The notes beneath the pieces were generated by a model. The model was not told the DNA's origin and searched no databases. It saw only the letters and a program-made list of their open reading frames with translations. Both the position numbers and the translations under genes were made by a program. From an uncultured Pseudomonadota bacterium (lineage in GTDB: Bacteria > Pseudomonadota > Gammaproteobacteria > Burkholderiales > Rhodocyclaceae), in contig CAIQBG010000002.1 of the NCBI GenBank assembly GCA_903870055.1, forward strand, positions 1 through 60,296: DNA of 60,296 nt, written 5' to 3'. Numbering within the stretch: position 1 is the first letter of the stretch; each line of letters begins with the position of its first letter. Shown here piece after piece: positions 1-8,347 of the stretch.

Positions 1-102
1 CGTCTCAATACACGGCCAAGAAAGACTCTAGGGTGGCTAACGCCATTACAGGTCTTGGCAAAAGTTCTTGAAAACCCACACGAATCAGCCGTGATCCATT
101 AA
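1..102 (+). pseudogene. IS30-family transposase, C-terminal fragment (cut by window edge)
   Basis: Frame 1 is open from the first base to a TAA at 100-102 and gives 33 residues. They contain the stretch LNTRPRKTLGW followed by TPLQVLAKVL. This matches the conserved C-terminal end of IS30-family DDE transposases (an RPRKTLG..TP motif just before the stop). The rest of the element lies outside the window, so I cannot tell whether it is intact. The segment at about 114-140, just after the stop, is where the right inverted repeat would be expected, but the left end is not available for comparison. Confidence 0.72.
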
Positions 103-222
103 ACTTTTAACCGTTGCTCTTCAGACTTGAAACCGCCCTGTTTAACTTTCATCGAACTACCTTATCAAATCAAACGAAATGGCCTGAATTGGACCTAATG
201 TGTAAACCCCGAGGGGGGGGGA

Positions 223-939
223 TCAGCCGCCAGCCTCAATGATTAAGAGCCCTCGAGTTCTTCCGCTATCGGGGTCAATGGTCTGGATCGCATTTAAGAG
301 ATCCGTAAGGCTTACCCAGAATGGTGGATATTTAAATTTGGCAACGTCCAGAATAAGAACACTATCTGTTGCACTATCGTAAGCCCCGATGGGTGAGAAA
401 TGTCCACTACCGTTTTGTTTTAGCACTCGGCGATCAAAATCTACAAGCATGCGATCGTTTTTGTTACCAAGAGTGTTTTTAGCAATTGAGCGCAATTGGT
501 CAATCGTCAAATCGCTGCCATAAACAACTCGATTGGAAACATTTAATTTTTTTAGAAATTCCCTGGCCTGTTGCAGCTGAAAACCTTCATTAGCCACAAC
601 GTCATAGGTCTTAACCTGACTCGATTGTGGCGTGAACAAGCTTCTCTGGGTGAAAAAAGCATAACCATCCAAGCTCGGTGGCTGAGGCCGGTTTATTGCT
701 GGCAAGCTATTAAGAGCGGCAGCCATACTTGCGGGGCCACAGAAGCCAAGATTCTCCTGTGTGTCAACATAGTGTGCTATTGAAAAATACTGTTGATTAA
801 GGTCCGCATGTTCCAGCCTTTGTGCGCCTTCTAGGGTGTCTAAATAAACAAGTCTGTCTGCAAACGATAAATTGCATAAAAAAACTGTCGCTAGCAAAAC
901 AAAGAAGTTTTTTGAAATTTTACACAGTATCGTCATCAT
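223..939 (-). CDS. Secreted phytochelatin synthase-like cysteine peptidase
   Basis: This 238-residue protein starts with a basic, hydrophobic segment ending near LSFA (residues 1-27) that reads as a Sec signal peptide, so the mature enzyme is probably periplasmic. The papain-like phytochelatin synthase triad is visible: Cys67 in FCGPASMAAALN, His180 in GSGHFSPIGAYD and Asp198 in VLILDVAKFKYPPFWV. The length fits the single-domain bacterial forms, which lack the plant C-terminal domain. These forms are known mainly to cleave glycine from glutathione, giving gamma-Glu-Cys, and make phytochelatins poorly. The likely substrate is glutathione or a glutathione conjugate. Two adjacent ATG codons are possible starts. 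The gene is visibly richer in A/T codons than the housekeeping genes from 1.9 kb on. It lies 68 bp downstream of the Dabb gene on the same strand and near an IS30 fragment, which suggests acquisition by transfer. Confidence 0.85.
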   Translation of the reverse strand: MMTILCKISKNFFVLLATVFLCNLSFADRLVYLDTLEGAQRLEHADLNQQYFSIAHYVDTQENLGFCGPASMAAALNSLPAINRPQPPSLDGYAFFTQRSLFTPQSSQVKTYDVVANEGFQLQQAREFLKKLNVSNRVVYGSDLTIDQLRSIAKNTLGNKNDRMLVDFDRRVLKQNGSGHFSPIGAYDSATDSVLILDVAKFKYPPFWVSLTDLLNAIQTIDPDSGRTRGLLIIEAGG

Positions 940-1007
940 GACCCCATGATAGATCAGGCTCTAATTGCCTGCAAAATTCAAATTTAATCCGGCATGTGTC
1001 ACTAACT

Positions 1008-1496
1008 CTAGCACTGCCTACAATCTACTTGGAAATCAAAAACAAAAACCCCTTTGTTGCCATCTAACAGAAGGGGGGCAATGAACCTTTTAAAGTCATC
1101 ATGCCTTGCATCAAAATATCGCGGATCAGTTACGAAAGGCGTTCCAACATAATAATTCCTATCGCCCTCAGATTGAAAAGAGACGATAAATGCCTGCTCA
1201 AAACCCATGTCTAGCCGTTCGTGGCTGTTTTGGCTGCCGGTTATGATCGACGATATATAGGGCTTGCCATTGCGAACAGCCGTTTTCTCCAACTGAAGAA
1301 ACTTTTCAACGCCAAGTCGTTTTTCAGCATCAGTGACTTCGGGTTTGAACTTAAACATAACGATATGTTTAATGCTTCCAGGGCGATAATGTGGCGCGGT
1401 AATTTCTTCGAAATCAAGGCCACCAAAGCTGTCCTGTGCTATTGCGGGCAGAGATATCAAAGTGTTTATCAACAGGCCAGGAAGAAGTCGTTTCAT
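1008..1496 (-). CDS. Exported Dabb (stress-responsive alpha/beta-barrel) domain protein
   Basis: This is a 162-residue protein. Residues 1-20 form a signal peptide ending AIA-Q. The body matches the Dabb fold: a first beta strand SIKHIVMFKFKPEV, a helix with AEKRLGVEKFLQLE, then the strand and loop around DMGFEQAFIVSFQSEGDRNYYV. The segment DPRYFDARHDDFKRFIAPLL and a last strand GVFVFDFQ complete it. Dabb proteins form dimeric ferredoxin-like barrels and are usually cytosolic, so the signal peptide is unusual. The protein ends in Cys-Arg-Gln-Cys, a CxxC pair at the extreme C-terminus. It precedes the phytochelatin-synthase-like gene on the same strand and may be cotranscribed with it. The function is unknown; a thiol or metal-related role is only inferred. 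Confidence 0.75.
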   Translation of the reverse strand: MKRLLPGLLINTLISLPAIAQDSFGGLDFEEITAPHYRPGSIKHIVMFKFKPEVTDAEKRLGVEKFLQLEKTAVRNGKPYISSIITGSQNSHERLDMGFEQAFIVSFQSEGDRNYYVGTPFVTDPRYFDARHDDFKRFIAPLLLDGNKGVFVFDFQVDCRQC

Positions 1497-1750
1497 TGAG
1501 TTTATCCGCTTAACGTGTAGTCAATCCTCCTCTTTTTAAGAGGATTCAGAGGAAGTATTCCGCACCCATGGGCTGCAGATGTAGCGCTAAACAAATACAG
1601 CAGTAATTCATAGCCGAACATCCGAATCAGTGCCATGCAACCGACATCGCCTCTATCTGGACATATGAAGCCAGCTTTATCTAGCGATTATTAGATCGCA
1701 CCCAGCGCGACAAAGCACTTATCGTATCTGCAAAAATGCAACTCAGGTCA
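1497..1750. other. Non-coding gap between accessory genes and the tRNA-Met terminator
   Basis: I see no convincing reading frame here. The only structure noted is a small hairpin, CCTCTT-TTT-AAGAGG at 1529-1543, about 35 bp upstream of the Dabb start. The stretch is the likely junction between the accessory segment and the conserved chromosome, but no att-like repeat of the tRNA 3' end was seen in it. Confidence 0.4.
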
Positions 1751-1782
1751 ATAACGAAAACGGCCTCCATCTCTGGAGGCCG
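1751..1782 (-). terminator. Rho-independent terminator of tRNA-Met
   Basis: Read on the minus strand, a 9-bp perfect stem (CGGCCTCCA pairing with TGGAGGCCG, 4-nt loop) lies 9 bp past the tRNA 3' end. It is followed by a T-rich tail. Confidence 0.85.
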
Positions 1783-1791
1783 CTTAAATAC

Positions 1792-1868
1792 TGGTGGTGA
1801 TGGGCGGAATCGAACCGCCGACCTATGGGTTATGAATCCATCGCTCTAACCGTCTGAGCTACATCACC
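1792..1868 (-). tRNA. tRNA-Met (anticodon CAU), probably elongator
   Basis: The minus strand folds into a complete 77-nt cloverleaf with encoded CCA. It has a 7-bp acceptor stem GGTGATG/CATCACC, a D arm with GCTC/GAGC, an anticodon loop TTCATAA, and a T arm with GGCGG-TTCGATT-CCGCC. The standard first acceptor pair argues against the initiator, which has an unpaired position 1-72. The top of the anticodon stem shows an A31.C39 mismatch. A CAU anticodon is also used by lysidine-modified tRNA-Ile2, and I cannot exclude that fully. Confidence 0.88.
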
Positions 1869-1941
1869 GCACAAGGGGCGTAAGTTTAATCGCCCACCCA
1901 TGGCTCGTCAAGCCAAAACCCCGTCTGATCAAGGCCAAGTG

Positions 1942-1947
1942 TATAAT
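1942..1947 (+). promoter_or_regulatory. Candidate -10 box for the miaB operon
   Basis: A perfect TATAAT lies 44 bp upstream of the ATG at 1986. No good -35 box is visible at 17 bp. Transcription from it would start near 1954, which would exclude the TTG at 1953 as the miaB start. Confidence 0.4.
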
Positions 1948-1985
1948 TTGTCTTGATTTTTACCGTTTTTCTACATACCTCTGGC

Positions 1986-3380
1986 ATGACACAACCCGCA
2001 TCCGACCTGATTTCTCCGACCCCTGCCGACTCAACCGCGCCAAGCCGCCCTAAAAAGGTCTTTATCAAGACCTTTGGCTGCCAGATGAACGAGTATGACT
2101 CGGACAAAATGGTGGACGTGCTCTCGGATAGCGAAGGCATGGTTAAAACAGACCGGCCGGAAGACGCCGATGTGATTCTGTTTAACACCTGCTCTGTGCG
2201 CGAGAAAGCGCAGGAAAAGGTATTTCACGATCTTGGCCGCGTGCGCCACCTGAAAGAAAAGAACCCCAACCTGGTGATTGGGGTTGGTGGTTGTGTGGCT
2301 TCGCAAGAAGGCAGCGAGATAGTGAAGCGCGCACCTTATGTAGATGTGGTGTTTGGCCCGCAGACGCTGCACCGCTTACCCACGTTAATTGCCGAGCGGC
2401 GAAATACCGGCAAGGCAGCTGTGGATATCTCATTCCCGGAAATTGAAAAATTTGATGCCATGCCGCCCGCCCGCACAGAAGGCGCGAGCGCTTTTGTGTC
2501 AATCATGGAAGGCTGCTCCAAGTACTGCAGCTTCTGCATTGTGCCCTATACCCGCGGCGAAGAAGTCTCACGCCCGTTTGCCGACATTCTGGTAGAAATT
2601 GCCGAACTGTCCGCCCAGGGCGTTAAGGAAGTGACGCTACTGGGCCAGAACGTTAACGCCTATCGTGGTGTTATGGACGATGCCGGCACCATTGCCGATC
2701 TGGCGGATCTGATTGAAACCATTGCCGAGATGCCCGAGATTGAACGCATCCGTTACACCACCTCGCACCCACGCGAGATGTCGCCCAAGCTGATTGAGAT
2801 GTACGCCCGTGTACCGAAGCTGGTATCGCACTTGCATCTGCCAGTACAAGCTGGTTCTGACCGAGTGCTTGTGGCGATGAAACGTGGTTATACCGGGCTG
2901 GAATACAAGTCGGTGATTCGCAAGCTGCGTGCAGCACGGCCGGATTTGACCTTGTCGTCTGACTTTATCGTGGGCTTTCCCGGAGAAACAGCTGAAGACT
3001 TCGAAAAGACCATGGCTCTGATTGAAGATGTGGGTTTTGATTACTCCTACAGTTTTCTGTACAGCAGCCGCCCCGGCACCCCGGCTGCCGAACTGTCGGA
3101 TGACACGCCGACCGAAATAAAGACGGAGCGCCTAATGCGTCTCCAGGCGAGGATTGAAGAACAGGCGCAATCCATTAGCCAATCGATGGTGGGCTCCGTG
3201 CAGCGCGTACTGGTGGAAGGTTTGTCGCGCAAAGATGCCAATGAGCTGGCCGGCCGAACTGATAACAACCGGATTGTTAATTTTGTAGGCAATGCCCGCT
3301 TGATTAATCAGTTTGTGGACGTACGTATTGTTGAGTCGCTGTCACATACGCTGCGCGGCGAAATTGTTTTAAAGGATTGA
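1986..3380 (+). CDS. miaB: tRNA-2-methylthio-N6-dimethylallyladenosine synthase MiaB
   Basis: This radical-SAM methylthiotransferase converts i6A37 to ms2i6A37 in tRNAs reading UNN codons. In the 464-residue protein the N-terminal methylthiotransferase domain has three cluster cysteines: Cys32 in [11 protein letters not shown], Cys69 in [10 protein letters not shown] and Cys103 in GGCVASQEG. The SAM cluster motif CSKYCSFC is at 177-184. A TRAM domain closes the C-terminus ([12 protein letters not shown] and onward). I chose the ATG at 1986 because the longer TTG start at 1953 coincides with the predicted transcription start and adds a non-conserved leader. It is the first gene of a tight plus-strand cluster with phoH, ybeY, corC and lnt, an order common in proteobacteria. 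Confidence 0.97.
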   Translation: MTQPASDLISPTPADSTAPSRPKKVFIKTFGCQMNEYDSDKMVDVLSDSEGMVKTDRPEDADVILFNTCSVREKAQEKVFHDLGRVRHLKEKNPNLVIGVGGCVASQEGSEIVKRAPYVDVVFGPQTLHRLPTLIAERRNTGKAAVDISFPEIEKFDAMPPARTEGASAFVSIMEGCSKYCSFCIVPYTRGEEVSRPFADILVEIAELSAQGVKEVTLLGQNVNAYRGVMDDAGTIADLADLIETIAEMPEIERIRYTTSHPREMSPKLIEMYARVPKLVSHLHLPVQAGSDRVLVAMKRGYTGLEYKSVIRKLRAARPDLTLSSDFIVGFPGETAEDFEKTMALIEDVGFDYSYSFLYSSRPGTPAAELSDDTPTEIKTERLMRLQARIEEQAQSISQSMVGSVQRVLVEGLSRKDANELAGRTDNNRIVNFVGNARLINQFVDVRIVESLSHTLRGEIVLKD

Positions 3381-3382
3381 GA

Positions 3383-4384
3383 TTGACCACACGTACGTTA
3401 GAGTTTTCATTGGAGCCCGTGGATAACCATCGGTTAGCCAGCCTGTGCGGCCCGCTCGATGAAAACCTGCACCAGATTGAACAAGCTTGCGATGTAACTA
3501 TCGCCCGCCGTAGCGCACACTTCCGGATACAAGGCACAGGTGCCAGCCGTGAACGTGCTGCGCGTGCCCTGCGCTTTTTTTATGAGCTCACAGGCAATAG
3601 CAAGGATGCGCTCAGCGTTGATGACATTCAGCTCGGCTTAATTGAATTGCGCCAGGCGGCTGCACACCAACCTGTAGCCAAGATTGGTCGCGAAGACGCC
3701 GACCTAGGCGTGGGTGACGCACCCGTGTTGATGACCAAACGTGCAGACCTACATGGCCGCACACCACGCCAGGTGGAATACCTGAAGAATATTCAGGCGC
3801 ACGACATTACCTTTGGCATTGGCCCGGCCGGTACCGGCAAGACCTTTCTGGCAGTAGCCTGCGCAGTAGATGCCTTTGAACGCGAACACGTGCAACGCAT
3901 TATCCTAACGCGCCCGGCAGTTGAAGCTGGCGAGCGCCTGGGCTTTCTGCCGGGCGACCTATCTCAGAAAGTCGACCCCTACCTGCGCCCACTTTACGAC
4001 GCGCTGTACGACCTAATGGGTTTTGAAAAAGTAACCAAGTTGTTTGAAAAGGGCATCCTGGAAGTGGCGCCCTTGGCCTTTATGCGCGGCCGTACGCTCA
4101 ACAATGCATTCATCATTCTGGATGAGGCACAGAACACCTCGCCAGAACAGATGAAAATGTTCCTCACACGTATTGGTATTGGCGCTAAAGCCGTGATTAC
4201 CGGTGACCCCACCCAGGTGGATTTGCCACGTGGCCACAAGAGCGGTCTAGCAGAGGCAACAACCATCCTGCGAGATGTGCGCGGTATTGGCGTAACGCAT
4301 TTCCTCAAAGAAGACGTGGTTCGCCACCCGCTAGTTGCACGGATTGTGGCTGCGTATGAAGCGCATCAGACGCAAAACAGTTAA
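3383..4384 (+). CDS. ybeZ: PhoH-like P-loop ATPase (YbeZ)
   Basis: A PhoH/YbeZ ATPase of 333 residues. The N-terminal part carries a KH-like region, followed by a Walker A motif GPAGTGKT at about 147-154 and a Walker B around AFIILDEAQNTS. The family is a P-loop nucleotidase thought to act with the RNase YbeY in rRNA maturation, and ybeY is the next gene. No ATG is available at the 5' end. A TTG at 3377 overlaps the miaB stop, but it would sit directly on the AAAGGA ribosome-binding site at 3371-3376. The TTG at 3383 has proper 6-nt spacing and is preferred. Confidence 0.93.
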   Translation: MTTRTLEFSLEPVDNHRLASLCGPLDENLHQIEQACDVTIARRSAHFRIQGTGASRERAARALRFFYELTGNSKDALSVDDIQLGLIELRQAAAHQPVAKIGREDADLGVGDAPVLMTKRADLHGRTPRQVEYLKNIQAHDITFGIGPAGTGKTFLAVACAVDAFEREHVQRIILTRPAVEAGERLGFLPGDLSQKVDPYLRPLYDALYDLMGFEKVTKLFEKGILEVAPLAFMRGRTLNNAFIILDEAQNTSPEQMKMFLTRIGIGAKAVITGDPTQVDLPRGHKSGLAEATTILRDVRGIGVTHFLKEDVVRHPLVARIVAAYEAHQTQNS

Positions 4385-4393
4385 GCTATCGTC

Positions 4394-4861
4394 ATGAGTG
4401 AAGCTGCCAGCCTGCCTAAGTCTGCCCGCCGCCTGGATCTGACGGTTCAGTTGGTATGCGCTGACAATTTGCGCAAACAAATTCCTGATCGCAAATTGCT
4501 ACGCAAATGGGCCAAAGCCGTTTACGGCGATGCCGCTACCGTAACTATGCGCTTTGTAGATGCGGAAGAAAGCCAGCACTTAAACGATACCTATCGCTGT
4601 AAGAACAAGCCGACCAATGTGCTGTCATTCCCTTATGAAGACGAGCCGCTGATGGGCGACATAGTATTCTGCCCCACGGTAATCTACGCTGAAGCGAATG
4701 CACAGAATAAAACGATACCCGCCCATATGGCGCACCTAGTGGTTCATGGCATGCTGCACCTGATGGGCTACGACCATCTGAATGATCGCGACGCCAAAGA
4801 GATGGAATCGCTAGAAACCGAAATCATGGCTGATCTGGGCTTTGCCGACCCGTACGCATAA
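4394..4861 (+). CDS. ybeY: Endoribonuclease YbeY (16S rRNA maturation)
   Basis: YbeY is a single-strand-specific metal-dependent endoribonuclease needed for 16S rRNA 3'-end processing and late 70S quality control. The 155-residue protein has the diagnostic zinc triad HGMLHLMGYDH (His118, His122, His128) and the conserved NKPTNVLSFPY segment. It sits 9 bp after ybeZ and 6 bp before corC, in the classic ybeZ-ybeY-corC-lnt order. Confidence 0.96.
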   Translation: MSEAASLPKSARRLDLTVQLVCADNLRKQIPDRKLLRKWAKAVYGDAATVTMRFVDAEESQHLNDTYRCKNKPTNVLSFPYEDEPLMGDIVFCPTVIYAEANAQNKTIPAHMAHLVVHGMLHLMGYDHLNDRDAKEMESLETEIMADLGFADPYA

Positions 4862-4867
4862 CTTCTA

Positions 4868-5773
4868 ATGGACCCCTCCCCTACGCCCGCCCGGGCCACT
4901 CCGGGCAACAGCCTGACCCAATTGATTGACCGGTTTTCCACGTTACTATTGCGTGAGCCGGACGATCGCAACGAACTACTGAAGCTTCTGCACGGCGCCC
5001 ATGAGCGCAATCTTGTTGATGCTGAAGCGCTGACCATTATCGAAGGTGCCCTGACGGTTTCCGAGATGACTGTGCGCGACATCATGGTGCCGCGCCAGCA
5101 GCTACAAACGCTTTCAGCTGGCCAGCCGCTGGCTCAAACTATTCGCAAAGTGATCGATTCAGGCCATTCACGGTTACCGGTGATGGGCGAAGAAGAAGAC
5201 GATGTACGCGGCGTCATACTGGCCAAAGATTTATTGCGCTCTATAGGCAATAGCAACTTCCGTCTTGAAGACTGGCTGCGCCCTGCCATGTTTATCCCCG
5301 AATCCAAGCCGTTGAATGTGCTGCTGCGCGAATTTCGTATCAGCCATACCCATATGGCGCTGGTGATTGATGAGTTTGGCAGCCTGGCCGGTCTGGTCAC
5401 CATTGAAGACGTGCTGGAAGAAATCGTCGGCGAAATCGAAGACGAACACGATTCAGCACAACTCGACACCGACATTCAGCTGGATGCGACGGGCCGTTTC
5501 CGTGTGAAAGCTCAGACGCCGGTAGCTGCTTTTAACGACAAGTTCGGCTGCGAACTAGACGAACGTGAAGCGCAAACCATTGGCGGCCAGATCGTGCACC
5601 ACCTGGGGCGAGTGCCGCGTCGGAACGAAAGCATTGAACTCAATGGCCTGTTATTCCGCGTAATACGTGCTGATAACCGTCGCTTATACAGCCTGATGGT
5701 CGAAGACCTGCGGGAGACCGACGAGAGCAGCGCCACCGAATCAGAACCCCGAACAAACGGAGAAGATCATTAA
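4868..5773 (+). CDS. corC: CBS-domain protein CorC (Mg/Co efflux-associated)
   Basis: This 301-residue soluble protein has two CBS domains. The first runs from MTVRDIMVPR to about residue 125, and the second covers MFIPESKPLNVLLREFRISHT and following, with the signature DEFGSLAGLVTIEDVLEE. A CorC/HlyC C-terminal domain follows from about 205 to 285 (FRVKAQTPVAAFNDKFG...). It lacks the DUF21 membrane part of the larger CorB-type proteins. Members are linked to magnesium/cobalt efflux. Its stop codon overlaps the lnt start in TAATG, so the two are translationally coupled. Confidence 0.93.
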   Translation: MDPSPTPARATPGNSLTQLIDRFSTLLLREPDDRNELLKLLHGAHERNLVDAEALTIIEGALTVSEMTVRDIMVPRQQLQTLSAGQPLAQTIRKVIDSGHSRLPVMGEEEDDVRGVILAKDLLRSIGNSNFRLEDWLRPAMFIPESKPLNVLLREFRISHTHMALVIDEFGSLAGLVTIEDVLEEIVGEIEDEHDSAQLDTDIQLDATGRFRVKAQTPVAAFNDKFGCELDEREAQTIGGQIVHHLGRVPRRNESIELNGLLFRVIRADNRRLYSLMVEDLRETDESSATESEPRTNGEDH

Positions 5774-7341
5774 TGCGCTGGAAGCCTGACTTCCGCCGCA
5801 TGTCGCCTATCGCCCAGGCTTTCGGCTGGGGCTTTCTTGGCGTCGCCGCCTTTGCGCCGTTTGCACTTTGGCCGCTGGGGATTGTCTGCTGGGCTGCGCT
5901 GTATCTGCTCTTGCGTGCGGCGCAAAATAAACGACAAGCGGCTGGCATTGGCTTCTTTTTCGGGCTAGGTCAGTTTCTAACGGGTGTGTCCTGGGTATAC
6001 GTCAGCATGCACGATATCGGTGGGATGCCGATGCCGCTGGCGCTTTTAGCCACTTTTCTTTTTGCTGCCACGCTTGCGCTGTATCCACTGCTGGCCGGTG
6101 CCGGCTTTGCGCTATGTCTGGCTGGCCGCGCTGGCGCACACGCTTCTAGTGCAACGCGCCTAGATAGTGGGCTATTCCGTCCGTTGCTATTTGCGGCCTG
6201 CTGGCTGCTAACCGAATGGTTACGTGGCACTCTTTTCACTGGGTTCCCCTGGTTGAACCTGGGCTACACGCAGGCACCACCAAGTCCGCTAGCCGGTTAT
6301 GCACCGATTATTGGCGGTTACGGATTAAGCTTCATTGCTGCATGGTTGGGCGGCTTAGGCGGTGAATTGTGGCTGCGTTTGCGCAACAACGCCTGGCACT
6401 GGTCTTCTTCGCTGAATCCGCAGTCGATTTTGGTGGCTGCTCTCGTCATCGGTGGCGTATTGCTCCACCAGATCTCGTGGACTAAAGCGGAAGGCCCGCC
6501 ACTCAAAGTATCGCTGCTTCAGGGCAATGTGCCTCAATCAATGAAGTGGCAGCCTGAACAATACGTACAGACGCTGATCACCTATTTCCAGCTGGCGCGT
6601 AATAATCCGGCCACCTTGATCGTTCTTCCGGAAACCGCTATTCCATCCATGCTTTCGGAAGCGCCCGCCGAGTTTCTACAGGATCTACAACGAATCGGCC
6701 AAGAGCAACGAGGCAACATCCTAATGGGTGTGCCCACCGGTGAAAACGCCAAAGAACGCAGCTGGTATGCCAACAGCGCCGTTTCCATGGGAATCGATCC
6801 GCTCCAGATATATAACAAGGTGCATCTGGTTCCTTTTGGTGAAATCACGCCGCCGGGCTTTGGCTGGTTCCTGAAAATGATTAACATGCCCCTGCCAAAC
6901 TTTAGGGCGGGCGAAGCCGATCAACCGCTGATGCAACTGAGCCACCAGCTAATTGCCGTAAACATCTGTTACGAAGATATCTTTGGTTCGGCCATCGCTC
7001 AACGTGCCGATGAGTCGACGCTGATGGTCAATATGTCGAACACTGCGTGGTTTGGCGATTCACTGGCACAACCTCAGCATCTACAGATTGCCCAGGTCCG
7101 TGCACTGGAAAATGGCCGCCCCATGCTACGCGCCACGAATACGGGCATGACGGCAGTAATTGACCCGCAAGGCGAACGACAAGCCGTTCTGTCAGCTTTT
7201 ACCCGCAGCGCACTTGTTGCCAGCGTGCAGGGGATGAGCGGCACAACACCCTATCAGCGCTGGCTGAATTGGCCGATTATCGCGGTTTCATTCGCCATTC
7301 TGGGCTGGGGCCTGTTCACGCGCCGCCGCCATACAGTCTGA
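5773..7341 (+). CDS. lnt: Apolipoprotein N-acyltransferase Lnt
   Basis: Lnt is an inner-membrane enzyme that adds the third acyl chain to the N-terminal cysteine of lipoproteins such as the Pal and LolB proteins encoded further on. The 522-residue protein has an N-terminal block of hydrophobic segments (about residues 15-230), then a nitrilase-fold domain, then a final membrane segment (about 495-515). The Glu-Lys-Cys triad is present: Glu287 in VLPETAIPS, Lys349 in IYNKVHLVPFGE and Cys399 in NICYEDIFG. Confidence 0.97.
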   Translation: MRWKPDFRRMSPIAQAFGWGFLGVAAFAPFALWPLGIVCWAALYLLLRAAQNKRQAAGIGFFFGLGQFLTGVSWVYVSMHDIGGMPMPLALLATFLFAATLALYPLLAGAGFALCLAGRAGAHASSATRLDSGLFRPLLFAACWLLTEWLRGTLFTGFPWLNLGYTQAPPSPLAGYAPIIGGYGLSFIAAWLGGLGGELWLRLRNNAWHWSSSLNPQSILVAALVIGGVLLHQISWTKAEGPPLKVSLLQGNVPQSMKWQPEQYVQTLITYFQLARNNPATLIVLPETAIPSMLSEAPAEFLQDLQRIGQEQRGNILMGVPTGENAKERSWYANSAVSMGIDPLQIYNKVHLVPFGEITPPGFGWFLKMINMPLPNFRAGEADQPLMQLSHQLIAVNICYEDIFGSAIAQRADESTLMVNMSNTAWFGDSLAQPQHLQIAQVRALENGRPMLRATNTGMTAVIDPQGERQAVLSAFTRSALVASVQGMSGTTPYQRWLNWPIIAVSFAILGWGLFTRRRHTV

Positions 7342-7441
7342 AGGCAATAACTCTGCTGCTATCCGGCTGAAAAACCCGTAAAATATAGGGTTTCGATCGG
7401 GCACACCGGTGTGCCCACATCACTCGAGACGGAATGCAAAT

Positions 7442-8347
7442 ATGCTGACCTTTCAGGACGTAATTCTGCGACTGCAGGAATTCTGGAACCGCCAGGGCTG
7501 TGTCCTGCTGCAACCCTATGACATTGAAGTGGGTGCAGGCACCTTCCACACCGCTACCTTCCTGCGCGCCATTGGCCCGGAGCCGTGGAGTGCCGCCTAC
7601 GTGCAGCCCTCGCGCCGCCCAAAGGATGGCCGTTACGGCGAGAACCCGAATCGTCTGCAGCACTATTACCAGTATCAGGTCGTGCTGAAGCCCTCGCCTG
7701 ACAACATTATGGATCTGTACATCGATTCATTACGTGCGCTGGGCATTAACACCGAAGAACACGATATCCGTTTTGTAGAAGATGACTGGGAGTCACCGAC
7801 ATTGGGTGCCTGGGGCCTGGGCTGGGAAGTCTGGCTAGACGGCATGGAAGTAACCCAGTTCACCTACTTTCAGGAAGTAGGTTCAATCCCCTGCAAACCG
7901 GTTCTGGGTGAAATCACCTATGGTCTTGAGCGTCTGGCCATGTATCTGCAAGGCGTTGAAAACGTCTATGACCTAGTCTGGGCCAAGAACGGTGACAAGG
8001 TTGTTACCTATGGTGACGTATTTCATCAGAACGAAGTTGAACAATCGACTTACAACTTCGAACATGCCAATGTGGAACTGCTGTTCCGCCACTTTTCTGA
8101 CCATGAGGCTGAAGCCAAACGCCTGATGGAAGTCGGTCTGCCATTGCCGGCTTTCGAACAAGTGATGAAGTGTTCGCACAACTTCAACATGCTGGATGCC
8201 CGTGGCGCCATTTCGGTGACCGAACGCGCTGCCTATATCGGCCGTGTACGTGCGCTGGCCCGTCAGGTAGCTCAGGCCTATTACGACAGCCGTGAAGCAC
8301 TTGGATTCCCAATGTGCGGCACCCCGATTCAGAAGGAGGCTGTGTGA
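7442..8347 (+). CDS. glyQ: Glycyl-tRNA synthetase alpha subunit
   Basis: Catalytic alpha chain of the bacterial alpha2beta2 glycyl-tRNA synthetase. The 301-residue sequence opens [19 protein letters not shown] and contains the class II motifs around [16 protein letters not shown] and [19 protein letters not shown]. The ATG at 7442 is chosen over an upstream GTG at 7409 because the family begins at LTFQ. The 100-bp gap before it contains an A/T-rich stretch (7379-7387) that may hold a promoter, although no clear -35 box is visible. Its stop overlaps the glyS ATG by one base. Confidence 0.97.
   Translation: MLTFQDVILRLQEFWNRQGCVLLQPYDIEVGAGTFHTATFLRAIGPEPWSAAYVQPSRRPKDGRYGENPNRLQHYYQYQVVLKPSPDNIMDLYIDSLRALGINTEEHDIRFVEDDWESPTLGAWGLGWEVWLDGMEVTQFTYFQEVGSIPCKPVLGEITYGLERLAMYLQGVENVYDLVWAKNGDKVVTYGDVFHQNEVEQSTYNFEHANVELLFRHFSDHEAEAKRLMEVGLPLPAFEQVMKCSHNFNMLDARGAISVTERAAYIGRVRALARQVAQAYYDSREALGFPMCGTPIQKEAV

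Noticed and set aside
1953-1985. Upstream TTG start for miaB
   Set aside because: It coincides with the expected transcription start after TATAAT at 1942 and adds residues not typical of MiaB.
7372-7393. AAACCC...GGGTTT inverted repeat upstream of glyQ as a glycine riboswitch or operator
   Set aside because: Only six bases per arm with an A/T loop; no riboswitch core is present, and such a repeat can occur by chance around a -10 box.
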